This document shows, piece by piece, positions 7,758 through 15,759 of a stretch of DNA of 64,000 nucleotides. Both the position numbers and the translations under genes were made by a program. The notes below the pieces were generated by a model. The model saw nothing but the letters and a program-made list of their open reading frames with translations, searched no databases and was not told the DNA's origin. The stretch's first letter is position 1, and each line of letters opens with the position of its first letter. Source of the stretch: Salinisphaera shabanensis E1L3A (GTDB lineage: Bacteria; Pseudomonadota; Gammaproteobacteria; Nevskiales; Salinisphaeraceae); assembly GCF_000215955.2 (NCBI RefSeq), contig NZ_AFNV02000003.1:124001-188000 (forward strand), written 5' to 3'.

Positions 7758-8978
7758 ATGAAAGACAAGCGCAACGCATGGCGCCGCAGATTTCTACAGG
7801 CGTTCGCAGTGCTCGCGATCGCGTTGAGCCTCCCCGCGCTCGGCGACGATTTCTCGGACGCGATCGTGGCTTATCAAAAGGGCGACTACGACACGGCCCA
7901 CGACCTATGGGCGCCGCTGGCGGAAGCCGGTGATGCGCGTGCGCAGTTCAATCTTGCGTTGCTTTATGGCAATGGCCTTGGACGCACGCTTGATCGCGAA
8001 ACCGCGCGACGCTGGTTTCAGGCGGCCGCGGAGCAGGGCAACGTGCAGGCGCAGTACAACCTCGCGCGCATGCTCCAATCTGGTGATGGCGTTCAAGCCG
8101 ATGTTGCCGCTGCACGCGGCTGGTACGAAAAAGCCGCGCGCCAGGATTTTGCGCCCGCGCAGAACAATCTCGCGCTGATGTATCTCGAAGGTCAGGGCAT
8201 GCCGCGCGATCGTGCCCGCGCGGTGCGCTGGTTCAGCCGTGCCGCCGAGAGCAGCCCGGAAGCGCGCAACAACCTCAGCGGCCTGGCGATGCGCCTGCCG
8301 GAGGCGCGGGTGATGGCCAGCCTCGTCAACCTGCGTGCCGGCCCGTCGATGCAATCTCGGATCCTCGATCAGGTCAGCCGCCAGGATACCGGCGTACTGC
8401 TCGACCAGCGCGCGGGCTGGTCGCGGCTGTGGTTCGTTGAATACGACAGTATTGGCTGGATCGCAGATCGATTGCTCGCTATCGACCGCACGCAGCCGGC
8501 GGTCTCGACCGATGGGGCCGATGCGAGCGAGCCCGAGGCCAGTGATACCGGCGCTGAAACATCGACAGACGCAATGCGTGCCGAGACGACGATGAATAGC
8601 GAGAGTCCCGCCCAAGCGCCCTCAGCCCGGACACAGCGCATCGCTGATGCTGGCGAAAAACAACCGGAAGGCGACAGCTCGAATGCGCCGCAAGGGCCGT
8701 GGTATACGGTCGCCAGCGGTTCGGCCGAGCTGCGTGACGAACCCAAGACCGACGCATCGGTACGAGATCGGCTCGCTTATGGCACCTCGGTGAAGGTGCT
8801 GGAGCAACGCCCGGGCTGGCGGCGGGTGGAGCGCGAAAACGGTGAAGCCTCGGGTTGGGTCGGCGCATTCGTGCTGACCCCGGACGACGCCGCCAACGCT
8901 CGTGAGGCCGCTCAGGCCGAAGCCCAGGCGCAGGTCGAGCGTACAACGCCGGCCGAAGTGGGAACCGGCGGTGGGTAA
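7758..8978 (+). CDS. Sel1-repeat and double SH3b periplasmic protein (paralogue)
   Basis: A 406-residue protein with the architecture of its upstream neighbour: signal peptide (about 1-29), Sel1 repeats (about 30-165; AYQKGDYDTAHDLWAPLAEAG, AQFNLALLYGNGLG), an SH3b domain (about 183-240; VNLRAGPS), an acidic Ala/Glu/Thr-rich linker (about 250-310) and a second SH3b (about 315-372). It starts 14 bases after the upstream stop and so is probably co-transcribed. The shared order and wording of the repeats indicate a tandem gene duplication with later gain or loss of one SH3 domain. Function is not known beyond a likely envelope location. Confidence 0.8.
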   Translation: MKDKRNAWRRRFLQAFAVLAIALSLPALGDDFSDAIVAYQKGDYDTAHDLWAPLAEAGDARAQFNLALLYGNGLGRTLDRETARRWFQAAAEQGNVQAQYNLARMLQSGDGVQADVAAARGWYEKAARQDFAPAQNNLALMYLEGQGMPRDRARAVRWFSRAAESSPEARNNLSGLAMRLPEARVMASLVNLRAGPSMQSRILDQVSRQDTGVLLDQRAGWSRLWFVEYDSIGWIADRLLAIDRTQPAVSTDGADASEPEASDTGAETSTDAMRAETTMNSESPAQAPSARTQRIADAGEKQPEGDSSNAPQGPWYTVASGSAELRDEPKTDASVRDRLAYGTSVKVLEQRPGWRRVERENGEASGWVGAFVLTPDDAANAREAAQAEAQAQVERTTPAEVGTGGG

Positions 8979-9079
8979 GCGTTACCGGCCAGGCGTACGC
9001 AACGGCTCGATGGTGGCGGCGCGGTTCGACAATCGCGGGAGATCGGTGCAGATGCGGGCAATATCAGGCGTATTCGGCG

Positions 9080-9595
9080 TTAGGCTTGGTTTATCGGCAT
9101 GCGCATGACGTAATCGTCCATCACGAAGCCGTGGCCGATCGCTTTCACGTCTTCGCGTTCGATTTCGAAACCGGCGTGCTCGTACATGGCTACCGAAGCG
9201 GTATTGTGCCGGTTCACGCGCAGGCACAGGGCGTCCGCGTCGAGTTCCGCGCCGGTATGGCGGGCCCAGTCGACGAGTCGTCGGCCGATGCCCTGGCCAC
9301 GGTAGGCGGCCAGGATGTAGAGCTTGTCCAGCCAGACGATCTCGGCGGCCTCTTCATCCGGCGACACGCCGGCAAAGCCGACCGGCGTCTGCTCTATCCA
9401 GGCCAGTACGAAGCGTGTGCCCTCGCTTTGCTGATGACTGAGTGTTTCGGTGTCGTACTGGGTAGCGAGCATATATTCGATCTGCTCGCGGCTGATGATG
9501 CCCGGATAATGCTCATGCCAGATTCGATGCGCCAGTTCGCCCAGCCGGTGGTGGTCGATATCGCGGGTGGCGGGTTGCAACAGGCAGTCGGTCAT
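9080..9595 (-). CDS. GNAT family N-acetyltransferase
   Basis: A 171-residue acetyltransferase of the GNAT fold. The acetyl-CoA pyrophosphate loop RGQGIGRRLVDWA is near residues 96-108, preceded by the VWLDKLYILAAYRGQG strand and followed by the CLRVNRHNTASVAMYEHAGFE motif of small-molecule or peptide-alpha-amino acetyltransferases. Its ATG overlaps the TGA of the upstream DUF1992 gene by four bases (ATGA), so the two form an operon. The acceptor substrate cannot be predicted. Confidence 0.87.
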   Translation of the reverse strand: MTDCLLQPATRDIDHHRLGELAHRIWHEHYPGIISREQIEYMLATQYDTETLSHQQSEGTRFVLAWIEQTPVGFAGVSPDEEAAEIVWLDKLYILAAYRGQGIGRRLVDWARHTGAELDADALCLRVNRHNTASVAMYEHAGFEIEREDVKAIGHGFVMDDYVMRMPINQA

Positions 9596-9978
9596 GGCGT
9601 GTATTCGTTGTCTTGCGTGAGTCGCTGGCGGATGGCGTTGGCGTAGTGCGGGTCGGACAGCAGCGCGCGGCCGCGCCGGCTTTCACGCAGTTTCGTTTCC
9701 AGCCAGCGCAGACGCCGCTGCAATCGCCGGGGTTGGTCGCCCTCGGTAGCGGCGGTACGCAGCAGATCCTCGATATCTCGGATTTCGCGTCGGGCCTCGA
9801 TCTCGGCTGGCACGTAACCGGCGTTCTTGAGTAGCCGATAGCCGGCACGCAGCTCCGGCGGCACATCGCGGGCATCGTCGCGCGGTAGCGGCTTTCCGGC
9901 ACCTTCCAGATCGTCGAATTCGCCGCGCTCGGCGGCCGCTTCGATATGCGCATCGGCGAGTCGATCGAGTAGGCTCAT
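9592..9978 (-). CDS. DUF1992 protein (YhdN / DnaJ-homologue type)
   Basis: A 128-residue cytoplasmic protein of the DUF1992 family. The N-terminal block MSLLDRLADAHIEAAAERGEF followed by DLEGAGKPLP and the PPELRAGYRLLKNAGYVP segment are the family signature; the C-terminal part is charged and likely helical (EARREIRDIEDLL, RLRWLETKLRESRRG). The ATG at 9978 gives the canonical N terminus; an in-frame extension upstream lacks family features. Some members are annotated as DnaJ homologues although no J-domain HPD motif is present here. Co-transcribed with the GNAT gene. Confidence 0.85.
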   Translation of the reverse strand: MSLLDRLADAHIEAAAERGEFDDLEGAGKPLPRDDARDVPPELRAGYRLLKNAGYVPAEIEARREIRDIEDLLRTAATEGDQPRRLQRRLRWLETKLRESRRGRALLSDPHYANAIRQRLTQDNEYTP

Positions 9979-10167
9979 GGTGTATCGGTGCAGGCGTTGC
10001 GGCAGCGAACTACAGGCTCTGATTGTAGCCGTCGCAAGCGGTCGTTGCCGACCGGCAAAATTGCTCATGCGTGCGACGCTGGATGAGAGAGTTCCGTAAA
10101 ATGCCGTTTTCCTCGCCGCGGCGCGTTTCGCACGGCGAGCGACATGGCGTTACGGCAAGGACATTTG

Positions 10168-11118
10168 ATGACAGAGTTTCTCGCCCCGGCGCTGGACGGC
10201 GCCGACTTCAGCGATCGTGTCGAGGCCAACGGCCTGGAGCTGGCCTACGAGCAGTTCGGCCGCGATGAGCATCCTGCGCTGTTGCTCATCATGGGCCTGG
10301 GCACGCAGCTCACCGGCTGGCCCGATGCATTCTGCCGCGCGTTAGCCGATACGGGTCTGCGCGTGATCCGTTTCGACAACCGCGATATCGGGCTGTCAAG
10401 CCAGCTGGGCAGCCGCGGTCCGCGCTACGACGGCGCGCGTACTGCGTTCATGAAGTCGTTGTTCGGCCGGCGTATTCGGACCGCCTATACGCTCGACGAC
10501 ATGGCCGCCGACACGGTGGCTCTGATGGACGCGCTCGGTATCGAGCAGGCGCATCTGGTGGGCGCGTCCATGGGCGGCATGATTGCGCAGCTGGTCACAG
10601 CGCGACATCCGAAACGCGTGCTGACACTGACCTCGATCATGTCGACCTCGGGCGCGCGCCGGCTGCCGCGCGGGCGCATGAAAGTGCTCATGCGGCTGGG
10701 CAAGGCGCCGCGCAACAACGATCCGGACACCGTCGCCCGGCATATGGCCAAGACCATGCGCATGATCGGCAGTCCCGATTATGGGCGCAGCCTCGAAGAC
10801 TGGACCAGCGAAATCCGGCGTAACGTCAAGCGCAGCTATCGCCCGGCCGGCAGTCGACGCCAGATGCTGGCCGTCATGGCCGCGCCGTCGCGTGTCGAGA
10901 TGTTGCGCGAGATCACACAGCCGGCCTTGGTCATCCACGGCAAGGCCGATCCGCTGTTGCCGGTCAAGCACGGCCGCGATACGGCACGGCATCTGCCGAA
11001 CGTGCGCTACGAAGAAGTCGAAGGCATGGGCCACGACCTACCGCCCCGGCTGCTGCCATCATTCGTGGAATGGATCGCCGAGCTCGTGCACGGCGATAAC
11101 GACGAGCGCACGGATTAG
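10168..11118 (+). CDS. Alpha/beta fold hydrolase
   Basis: A 316-residue alpha/beta hydrolase. The nucleophile elbow GASMGG places the catalytic Ser at residue 134; the acid is likely in the HGKADPLLPVKHG segment and the catalytic His in EGMGHDLPP. The oxyanion region LLLIMGLGTQLTGWP and RFDNRDIGLSS are typical of the family of haloalkane-dehalogenase-like esterases. I placed the start at 10168 because AAGGA lies seven bases upstream; an in-frame ATG at 10144 has no such site. Substrate unknown. Confidence 0.85.
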   Translation: MTEFLAPALDGADFSDRVEANGLELAYEQFGRDEHPALLLIMGLGTQLTGWPDAFCRALADTGLRVIRFDNRDIGLSSQLGSRGPRYDGARTAFMKSLFGRRIRTAYTLDDMAADTVALMDALGIEQAHLVGASMGGMIAQLVTARHPKRVLTLTSIMSTSGARRLPRGRMKVLMRLGKAPRNNDPDTVARHMAKTMRMIGSPDYGRSLEDWTSEIRRNVKRSYRPAGSRRQMLAVMAAPSRVEMLREITQPALVIHGKADPLLPVKHGRDTARHLPNVRYEEVEGMGHDLPPRLLPSFVEWIAELVHGDNDERTD

Positions 11119-11140
11119 GCGCGGGGTGCACGGCCCGCGC
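11119..11140. terminator. Candidate hairpin between convergent genes
   Basis: GCGCGGG (11119-11125) and CCCGCGC (11134-11140) form a perfect 7-bp stem around an eight-base loop, lying exactly between the TAG of the hydrolase gene and the reverse-strand stop of the radical SAM gene. There is no T-tract, so it may instead be a pause or mRNA-stabilising hairpin. Confidence 0.35.
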
Positions 11141-12225
11141 TAGCCGAAATCGAATGCCCCCTGGTCGCCCGTGGCAGGCGGGCGGCAGAAGCGGCTGCTG
11201 TCGAGCGCGATACGTCGGCGCGCGCCGATGCCGGCACGCCGGCAAGCCAGTTCGAAGCGCCGCGCGATAAGCTGGGCATATACGCCGCTGCCGCGCATGC
11301 GCGTGCCCCAGCTCGAATCGTAGTCGCGGCCTCCGTGCATCTGCTGAATCAGACTCATCACATGGGCCGCCCGCTGCGGGTAGTGGGTATCCAGCCACTC
11401 ACGAAACAGGTTCGCGATGCCGTGCGGTAGGCGCAGCAGCACATAGCCGGCGGTCTGGGCGCCGGCTGCCGCGCCTTGGTCGATGAGCGCTTCGAGCTCG
11501 TGGTCGGTGATCGCAGGGATGACAGGGGCGACGAGCATGCCCACCGGCACGCCGGCGTCGGCGAGTGCGCGAATCGAGCGTAACCGCTGTTTCGGCCCGG
11601 CCGCGCGTGGTTCCAGGCTGCGTTTTATAGCCGGGTCGAGGCTGGTCAGGCTCATCATCACGCTCACCAGATTGTGCTCGGCCAGGGTGGCGAGCAGATC
11701 CAGATCGCGATCGATCAGACTGCCTTTGGTGATGATGGAGAGCGGCTGGTTGTAGCGTAGTGCGACTTCCAGTAGCGAGCGGGTCACGCCGAGCTGTTTT
11801 TCGTCGGGCTGATAGGGATCGGTATTGGCGCCCAGCGTAATCGGCTCGCAGCGATAGTTTGGCGCACGCAGTTCGGCCTCGAAGCGTTCGGCGGCATCGG
11901 TCTTGTAGTAGATCTCGGTTTCGAAATCCAGCCCGGCGGAATGGTCGATATATTCGTGCGTCGGCCGCGCAAAGCAGTAAATACAGCCATGACTGCAGCC
12001 CTTGTAAGGATTGATCGATGCATCGAACGGTACATCCGGGGAGCTGTTGCGGCTGATCACGCGCCGCGCGGGGTCATGATGCAGACGGGTTGGCGGCCGC
12101 TCGATATCTTCCAGATCGAGCGTCTGCCAGCCGTCGTCGAAATCCTCGGCATGGGCGCTAGCGAAGCGCGAGACCGGGTTGGTCAATGCGCCTCGGCTTT
12201 TGTGATAAATCGGACGATGCGGCAT
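11140..12225 (-). CDS. PA0069-family radical SAM protein
   Basis: A 361-residue radical SAM enzyme of the spore-photoproduct-lyase-like/PA0069 family. The 4Fe-4S cluster motif CSHGCIYC has Cys77, Cys81 and Cys84, preceded by DASINPYKGC and followed by FARPTHEYIDHSAGLDFE, both diagnostic of this family. Later blocks include ITKGSLIDRDLDLL and RLPHGIANLFREWLDTHYP. The ATG at 12225 gives the expected MPHRPIYHKSRG start. Reaction and substrate are not established for the family. The SDR gene lies 58 bases upstream on the same strand and may be co-transcribed. Confidence 0.9.
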   Translation of the reverse strand: MPHRPIYHKSRGALTNPVSRFASAHAEDFDDGWQTLDLEDIERPPTRLHHDPARRVISRNSSPDVPFDASINPYKGCSHGCIYCFARPTHEYIDHSAGLDFETEIYYKTDAAERFEAELRAPNYRCEPITLGANTDPYQPDEKQLGVTRSLLEVALRYNQPLSIITKGSLIDRDLDLLATLAEHNLVSVMMSLTSLDPAIKRSLEPRAAGPKQRLRSIRALADAGVPVGMLVAPVIPAITDHELEALIDQGAAAGAQTAGYVLLRLPHGIANLFREWLDTHYPQRAAHVMSLIQQMHGGRDYDSSWGTRMRGSGVYAQLIARRFELACRRAGIGARRRIALDSSRFCRPPATGDQGAFDFG

Positions 12226-12283
12226 GGCGAAACTGTATGGATAAACAGTTTTTATCGCAAGTAAAAGGCCGCGCGACGAGCCT

Positions 12284-13042
12284 TTAGGGCGCGATGACCT
12301 CACCCGCCCAGTCGAATATCTGGCCGCTGTCTTCGGGCGAGAGTTTCGCGATCACGTCCAGCAGATGACCCGCTGCGGTCGCCGCGCTTTGCAGTTGCTT
12401 GGCGGGCACGTTGTGTTGAAAGGGCTCGGACAGCCCGGTATCGACCGTGCCCGGATGCAGGCCCACGCAGATCAACTGTTTCGAGTGCCGGCGCAGTTCG
12501 ATTGCGGCGGTGCGGGTGAACTGGTTTTGTGCCGCCTTGCTGGCGCGATAGGCGTACCAGCCGCCGCGCCCGTTATCCGAAATCGATCCCACGCGCGCCG
12601 ACAGGCTGGCGATCACGGCTCGGTCGCCGTGGGTGAGCAGGTCGTGAAAATGCTTGATCATGAGCAGCGGGCCGGTGGCATTCACCGCGAACGAACGGGC
12701 AAGATTCGCCGGATCGATATCGGCGAGCCGTTTCTCCGGCCATAGACCGCTGTCGTCGTGCAGCAGCCCGGCACAGGTCATGAGCAGATCGAGGCGTTCG
12801 GTAAGCTCGCCGACGTGGCGGCGCGCAGCGGCGATGCTGGATTCGTCGGTCAGATCGAGTGCGACGATCTGCACACGTTCTTCGCCTTCGCGTTCGATAA
12901 GCCTGCGCAATGGTTCGGCGCTTTCCGGGGCCCGCACAGCCACGATAACCTGAGCCCGTTCATCGCGCGCAAGCAGCCGCTCGACCAGCGCCAGGCCGAG
13001 TCCGCGCCCGCCGCCCTGTATAAAGTAGTGTCTACGCGTCAT
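12284..13042 (-). CDS. SDR family oxidoreductase (C-factor-like)
   Basis: A 252-residue short-chain dehydrogenase. The dinucleotide-binding motif is QGGGRGLG (residues 9-16), a variant of TGxxxGxG; the active site is Ser148 with Tyr165 and Lys169 (YRASK). The VNATGPLLMIKHF block and GLHPGTVDTGLSEPF resemble the CsgA/C-factor-like subfamily of single-domain SDRs. NAD(P)-dependent, substrate unknown. It sits just upstream of the radical SAM gene on the same strand. Confidence 0.87.
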   Translation of the reverse strand: MTRRHYFIQGGGRGLGLALVERLLARDERAQVIVAVRAPESAEPLRRLIEREGEERVQIVALDLTDESSIAAARRHVGELTERLDLLMTCAGLLHDDSGLWPEKRLADIDPANLARSFAVNATGPLLMIKHFHDLLTHGDRAVIASLSARVGSISDNGRGGWYAYRASKAAQNQFTRTAAIELRRHSKQLICVGLHPGTVDTGLSEPFQHNVPAKQLQSAATAAGHLLDVIAKLSPEDSGQIFDWAGEVIAP

Positions 13043-13172
13043 ATCGCTGTACTTATTGTCTTGGCTGCCGCTACTGGTTGTATGGCGTACGTGGTCGGGT
13101 TATTTCCGGTTTCGCGTCGTAGGCGCGCAGCCCAATATCGTAGCGGTGCGGTTTGCGTATCGCGGGGGAGTG

Positions 13173-14414
13173 ATGAAATCGTCGACGACCGATTTGCACA
13201 ATCCGAATCTCGTAGACGGGATGCAGCCCAATGATGCAACCAAAAGCCCCCCGACACGCCTGATTCAGCGCCAGATCGACCGCGGCTTTGTGGGGCTGCG
13301 CTTCCTGCGTCCGCTTGAACGTGATTTTCACGATTATCTGCGCCATTCCAGTCGTCTGAGCCGTGCCGGCCTCATCTTTTTCGCGCTTGCCGGCGTGTTC
13401 AGTTGCGCGCTGATCGATGTGCGCTGGCTCGATGTCCCCTATGAACTGGTTGGCGCGACGCGTTTCATCCAGGTCAGCGTCATGGCACCCATGATTTTTC
13501 TGTGCCTGTTCCTGTGTCTACGTGTGCCGACGTCTGCGGCCATGGAGCTCGGCACGGCGCTGATGTTTGTCGTGATGTCGGCGAGTCTGCTCAGCCTGCG
13601 CGTGGTTTATGCGCAGGCCGGATTTCAATTGCCCCTGGAGCTGATCGGTGCTTCGGCGGTCGCCATGTTGTGCCTGTCACGCATCCGGTTCTGGATACAG
13701 CTGGCTTTGTTGGCCTTCGTGGCGGCCGTGGTCTTCATGGTCGAAGCCTGGTTCGTCACAATCGATGCGGCCTACGGCCGCTACACTACGGCCTTGCTTT
13801 TCGTGGTGGCGGTGATCGCGGGGTATTCCTCCGAATACACCATCCGCTGGACATGGCTTACCGGCACGCTGCTGCGCTATACGGCGCGTCTGGATCGTCT
13901 GACCGGGCTGCTCAATCGCCATGCGCTGGAAAACGCGCTGGAAAATGCCCATGACTATGCCCAGCGCGAGAAGAAGTCCTACGCCGTGGCCATGATCGAT
14001 ATCGATGCTTTCGGCGCTTATAACAATTACTACGGCCATCAGCACGGCGATATCGCGTTGCAGAAGGTCGCCGATGCGTTGGCCCATCATGCACGGCGTC
14101 CGCTGGATTTTTGCGGCCGGTACGGCGGCGAGGAATTCCTGTTGCTATGGATGGATTGCGGTCCCGAGCAGGCATATGCGTTGGCCGAATCGGTGCGCGA
14201 AGTCGTCGAGCATGCGCACATCGCGCACGACCAGTCGCCAGTGGGATCGTGGGTGACCGTCAGTGTCGGTCTGTGTCATGTCGATGCCGAGCACGCCAGC
14301 GCGCCGACATCGGCGGTACTGCGCGAGGCCGATCGTATGCTCTACCAGGCCAAGGGCAACGGCCGCAACCGGGTGGGTTATCTACGCTTCAACGGCGAAA
14401 TCGCGCCGCTATGA
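13173..14414 (+). CDS. Membrane-bound GGDEF diguanylate cyclase
   Basis: A 413-residue inner-membrane protein that should make cyclic di-GMP from two GTP. The N-terminal half has about six hydrophobic segments (residues about 60-230) forming a sensor of unnamed type. The C-terminal GGDEF domain begins at RLDRLTGLLNRHALE and carries an intact GGEEF active site (residues 318-322). An allosteric inhibition site RPLD is present at the canonical distance before it, so product inhibition is expected. The ATG at 13173 is chosen for the GGGGAG ribosome site just upstream. Confidence 0.88.
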   Translation: MKSSTTDLHNPNLVDGMQPNDATKSPPTRLIQRQIDRGFVGLRFLRPLERDFHDYLRHSSRLSRAGLIFFALAGVFSCALIDVRWLDVPYELVGATRFIQVSVMAPMIFLCLFLCLRVPTSAAMELGTALMFVVMSASLLSLRVVYAQAGFQLPLELIGASAVAMLCLSRIRFWIQLALLAFVAAVVFMVEAWFVTIDAAYGRYTTALLFVVAVIAGYSSEYTIRWTWLTGTLLRYTARLDRLTGLLNRHALENALENAHDYAQREKKSYAVAMIDIDAFGAYNNYYGHQHGDIALQKVADALAHHARRPLDFCGRYGGEEFLLLWMDCGPEQAYALAESVREVVEHAHIAHDQSPVGSWVTVSVGLCHVDAEHASAPTSAVLREADRMLYQAKGNGRNRVGYLRFNGEIAPL

Positions 14415-14424
14415 GCGAGCCCGG

Positions 14425-14718
14425 TCAATGAATCAGCCAACTGAGTACGATAACGCCGAGCACCGTCCATAGCACGGTCGCCACCGGCGCACGGCGCATA
14501 AGCGCGCGGACGGCGGCATAGAGCATCGCCACACCGATGACCAGAATCAGCAGGCTGAAAATCGAGGCGTTGATCCCCAGTGCGCCGGTCAATCCACGTA
14601 CGAAGCTGTCGATCGCGCCGTAGAGATTGTCGAACAGCCAACTGAGGGCATCGACGATGAAACGGATGGCGGCGCCGAGCTTTTCGCCAATCCAGTGAAA
14701 CAGATTTTCGCTATCCAT
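14425..14718 (-). CDS. Small two- or three-helix membrane protein
   Basis: A 97-residue protein, mostly hydrophobic: an amphipathic N-terminal part (WIGEKLGAAIRFIVDALSWLF), then strong helices near residues 52-70 and 76-96, separated by a short basic loop (RALMRRAPVA). No family recognised. It ends ten bases from the end of the GGDEF gene (convergent). The reading frame is kept over its whole length with membrane-type composition, which supports a real gene. Confidence 0.6.
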   Translation of the reverse strand: MDSENLFHWIGEKLGAAIRFIVDALSWLFDNLYGAIDSFVRGLTGALGINASIFSLLILVIGVAMLYAAVRALMRRAPVATVLWTVLGVIVLSWLIH

Positions 14719-14859
14719 GCGCAGGGCGCCGATTGGGTGAAAAACGAGTGCAATCGGTCAGTGTACCGGGAATATGCGTCGTGTACGCAGCATGAGTCCG
14801 GATCGGACGCTGGGAAGACCCGGCGCCCGATCGGATGGCCTGTTCGCGTTACTGCTTGC

Positions 14860-15003
14860 TCAGTCGTCGGTTTTCTTCTGTACTTCTTGGCCGGCTTTCT
14901 CGATGTCTTCACCGGCGCCGTGCACAGTGTTAGTGCAGGCAGCGAGAAAGCTCAGCGAAAACACGGTCAAAGCCAGCAGGCCAGCGATTGTGGATCGGTT
15001 CAT
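14860..15003 (-). CDS. Entericidin A/B family lipoprotein (47 aa)
   Basis: A 47-residue lipoprotein. The signal peptide ends in the lipobox LAAC with the lipidated Cys at residue 23, followed by the entericidin signature TNTVHGAGEDIEKAGQEVQ. AGGAG lies five bases before the ATG at 15003, a strong ribosome site. In Escherichia coli EcnA and EcnB form an antidote-toxin pair of envelope lipoproteins linked to stationary-phase lysis; here only one copy is seen. It is a separate unit between the membrane protein and the Lrp-type regulator, on the same strand as both. Confidence 0.9.
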   Translation of the reverse strand: MNRSTIAGLLALTVFSLSFLAACTNTVHGAGEDIEKAGQEVQKKTDD

Positions 15004-15106
15004 ATATTACTCCTGGGTAGTTGCGCCGACGAGACGATGCGCTTTTACCGCCGTACGCCGACTGAACACGAATATAGGGGATTGGGGGCGCTGAAAACCA
15101 GTGGCC

Positions 15107-15592
15107 CTAGCGCGGCGGCAAGACCCGGTCGTGGAGTACGCGCCGCAGTACGAAGCTCGAATGCACGCCGGATACGCCTTCGATCCGTGTGATGTGTTCC
15201 AGCAGCAGGCGCTGGTAATCGTCCATATCGGTTACGGCAATTCGTAGCTGATAGTCGGCTTCCTGGCCGGTGATCAACAGGCATTCCTGAACTTCGGGCA
15301 AGGCCGCGACCCGGGCCTCGAAATGTTCGAAGCGTTCCGGCGTGTGCTTGTCCATGGAAATGAGCAGCAGCGCGGTCAGGCCGTAGCCGAGCGCGCGATC
15401 GTTGACGCGGGCGTGATAGCCGGTGATCACGCCGGCCTCTTCAAGCGCGCGCACCCGGCGCAGGCACGGTGACGGCGACAGATTCACCGCCTCGGCCAGG
15501 GCCTGATTGCTGATACGGCCATCGGCCTGCAGCAGTTCGACGATCTGGCGATCGAACCGGTCCAGCTCCACGTGTTCGCTACTGCTCTTCAT
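15107..15592 (-). CDS. Lrp/AsnC family transcriptional regulator
   Basis: A 161-residue regulator: N-terminal AsnC-type winged helix (DRFDRQIVELLQADGRISNQ, then NLSPSPCLRRVRALEEAGVI) and a C-terminal RAM ligand-binding domain (TALLLISMDKHTPERFE, EVQECLLITGQEADYQLRI). Such proteins bind amino acids and control amino-acid metabolism. The gene is divergent from leuA with about 170 bases between them, so it is a natural candidate to regulate leuA and itself; that link is inference. The start could be this ATG or a TTG nine bases upstream; neither has a clear ribosome site. Confidence 0.9.
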   Translation of the reverse strand: MKSSSEHVELDRFDRQIVELLQADGRISNQALAEAVNLSPSPCLRRVRALEEAGVITGYHARVNDRALGYGLTALLLISMDKHTPERFEHFEARVAALPEVQECLLITGQEADYQLRIAVTDMDDYQRLLLEHITRIEGVSGVHSSFVLRRVLHDRVLPPR

Positions 15593-15759
15593 GTCGCGCA
15601 ACTAAATAATAGTATCGGTATTATTATTAGCAGGAAATTGCGAATCATGCGATAACAACACGTTTTTGGCAATCCTGTGCCCGAGCGGGCGCGCTAAACT
15701 ATGGCAACGCGGCATCGCGCCGATGTCGCAATGCCAACTCGATCAGCCGAGGACAGACC

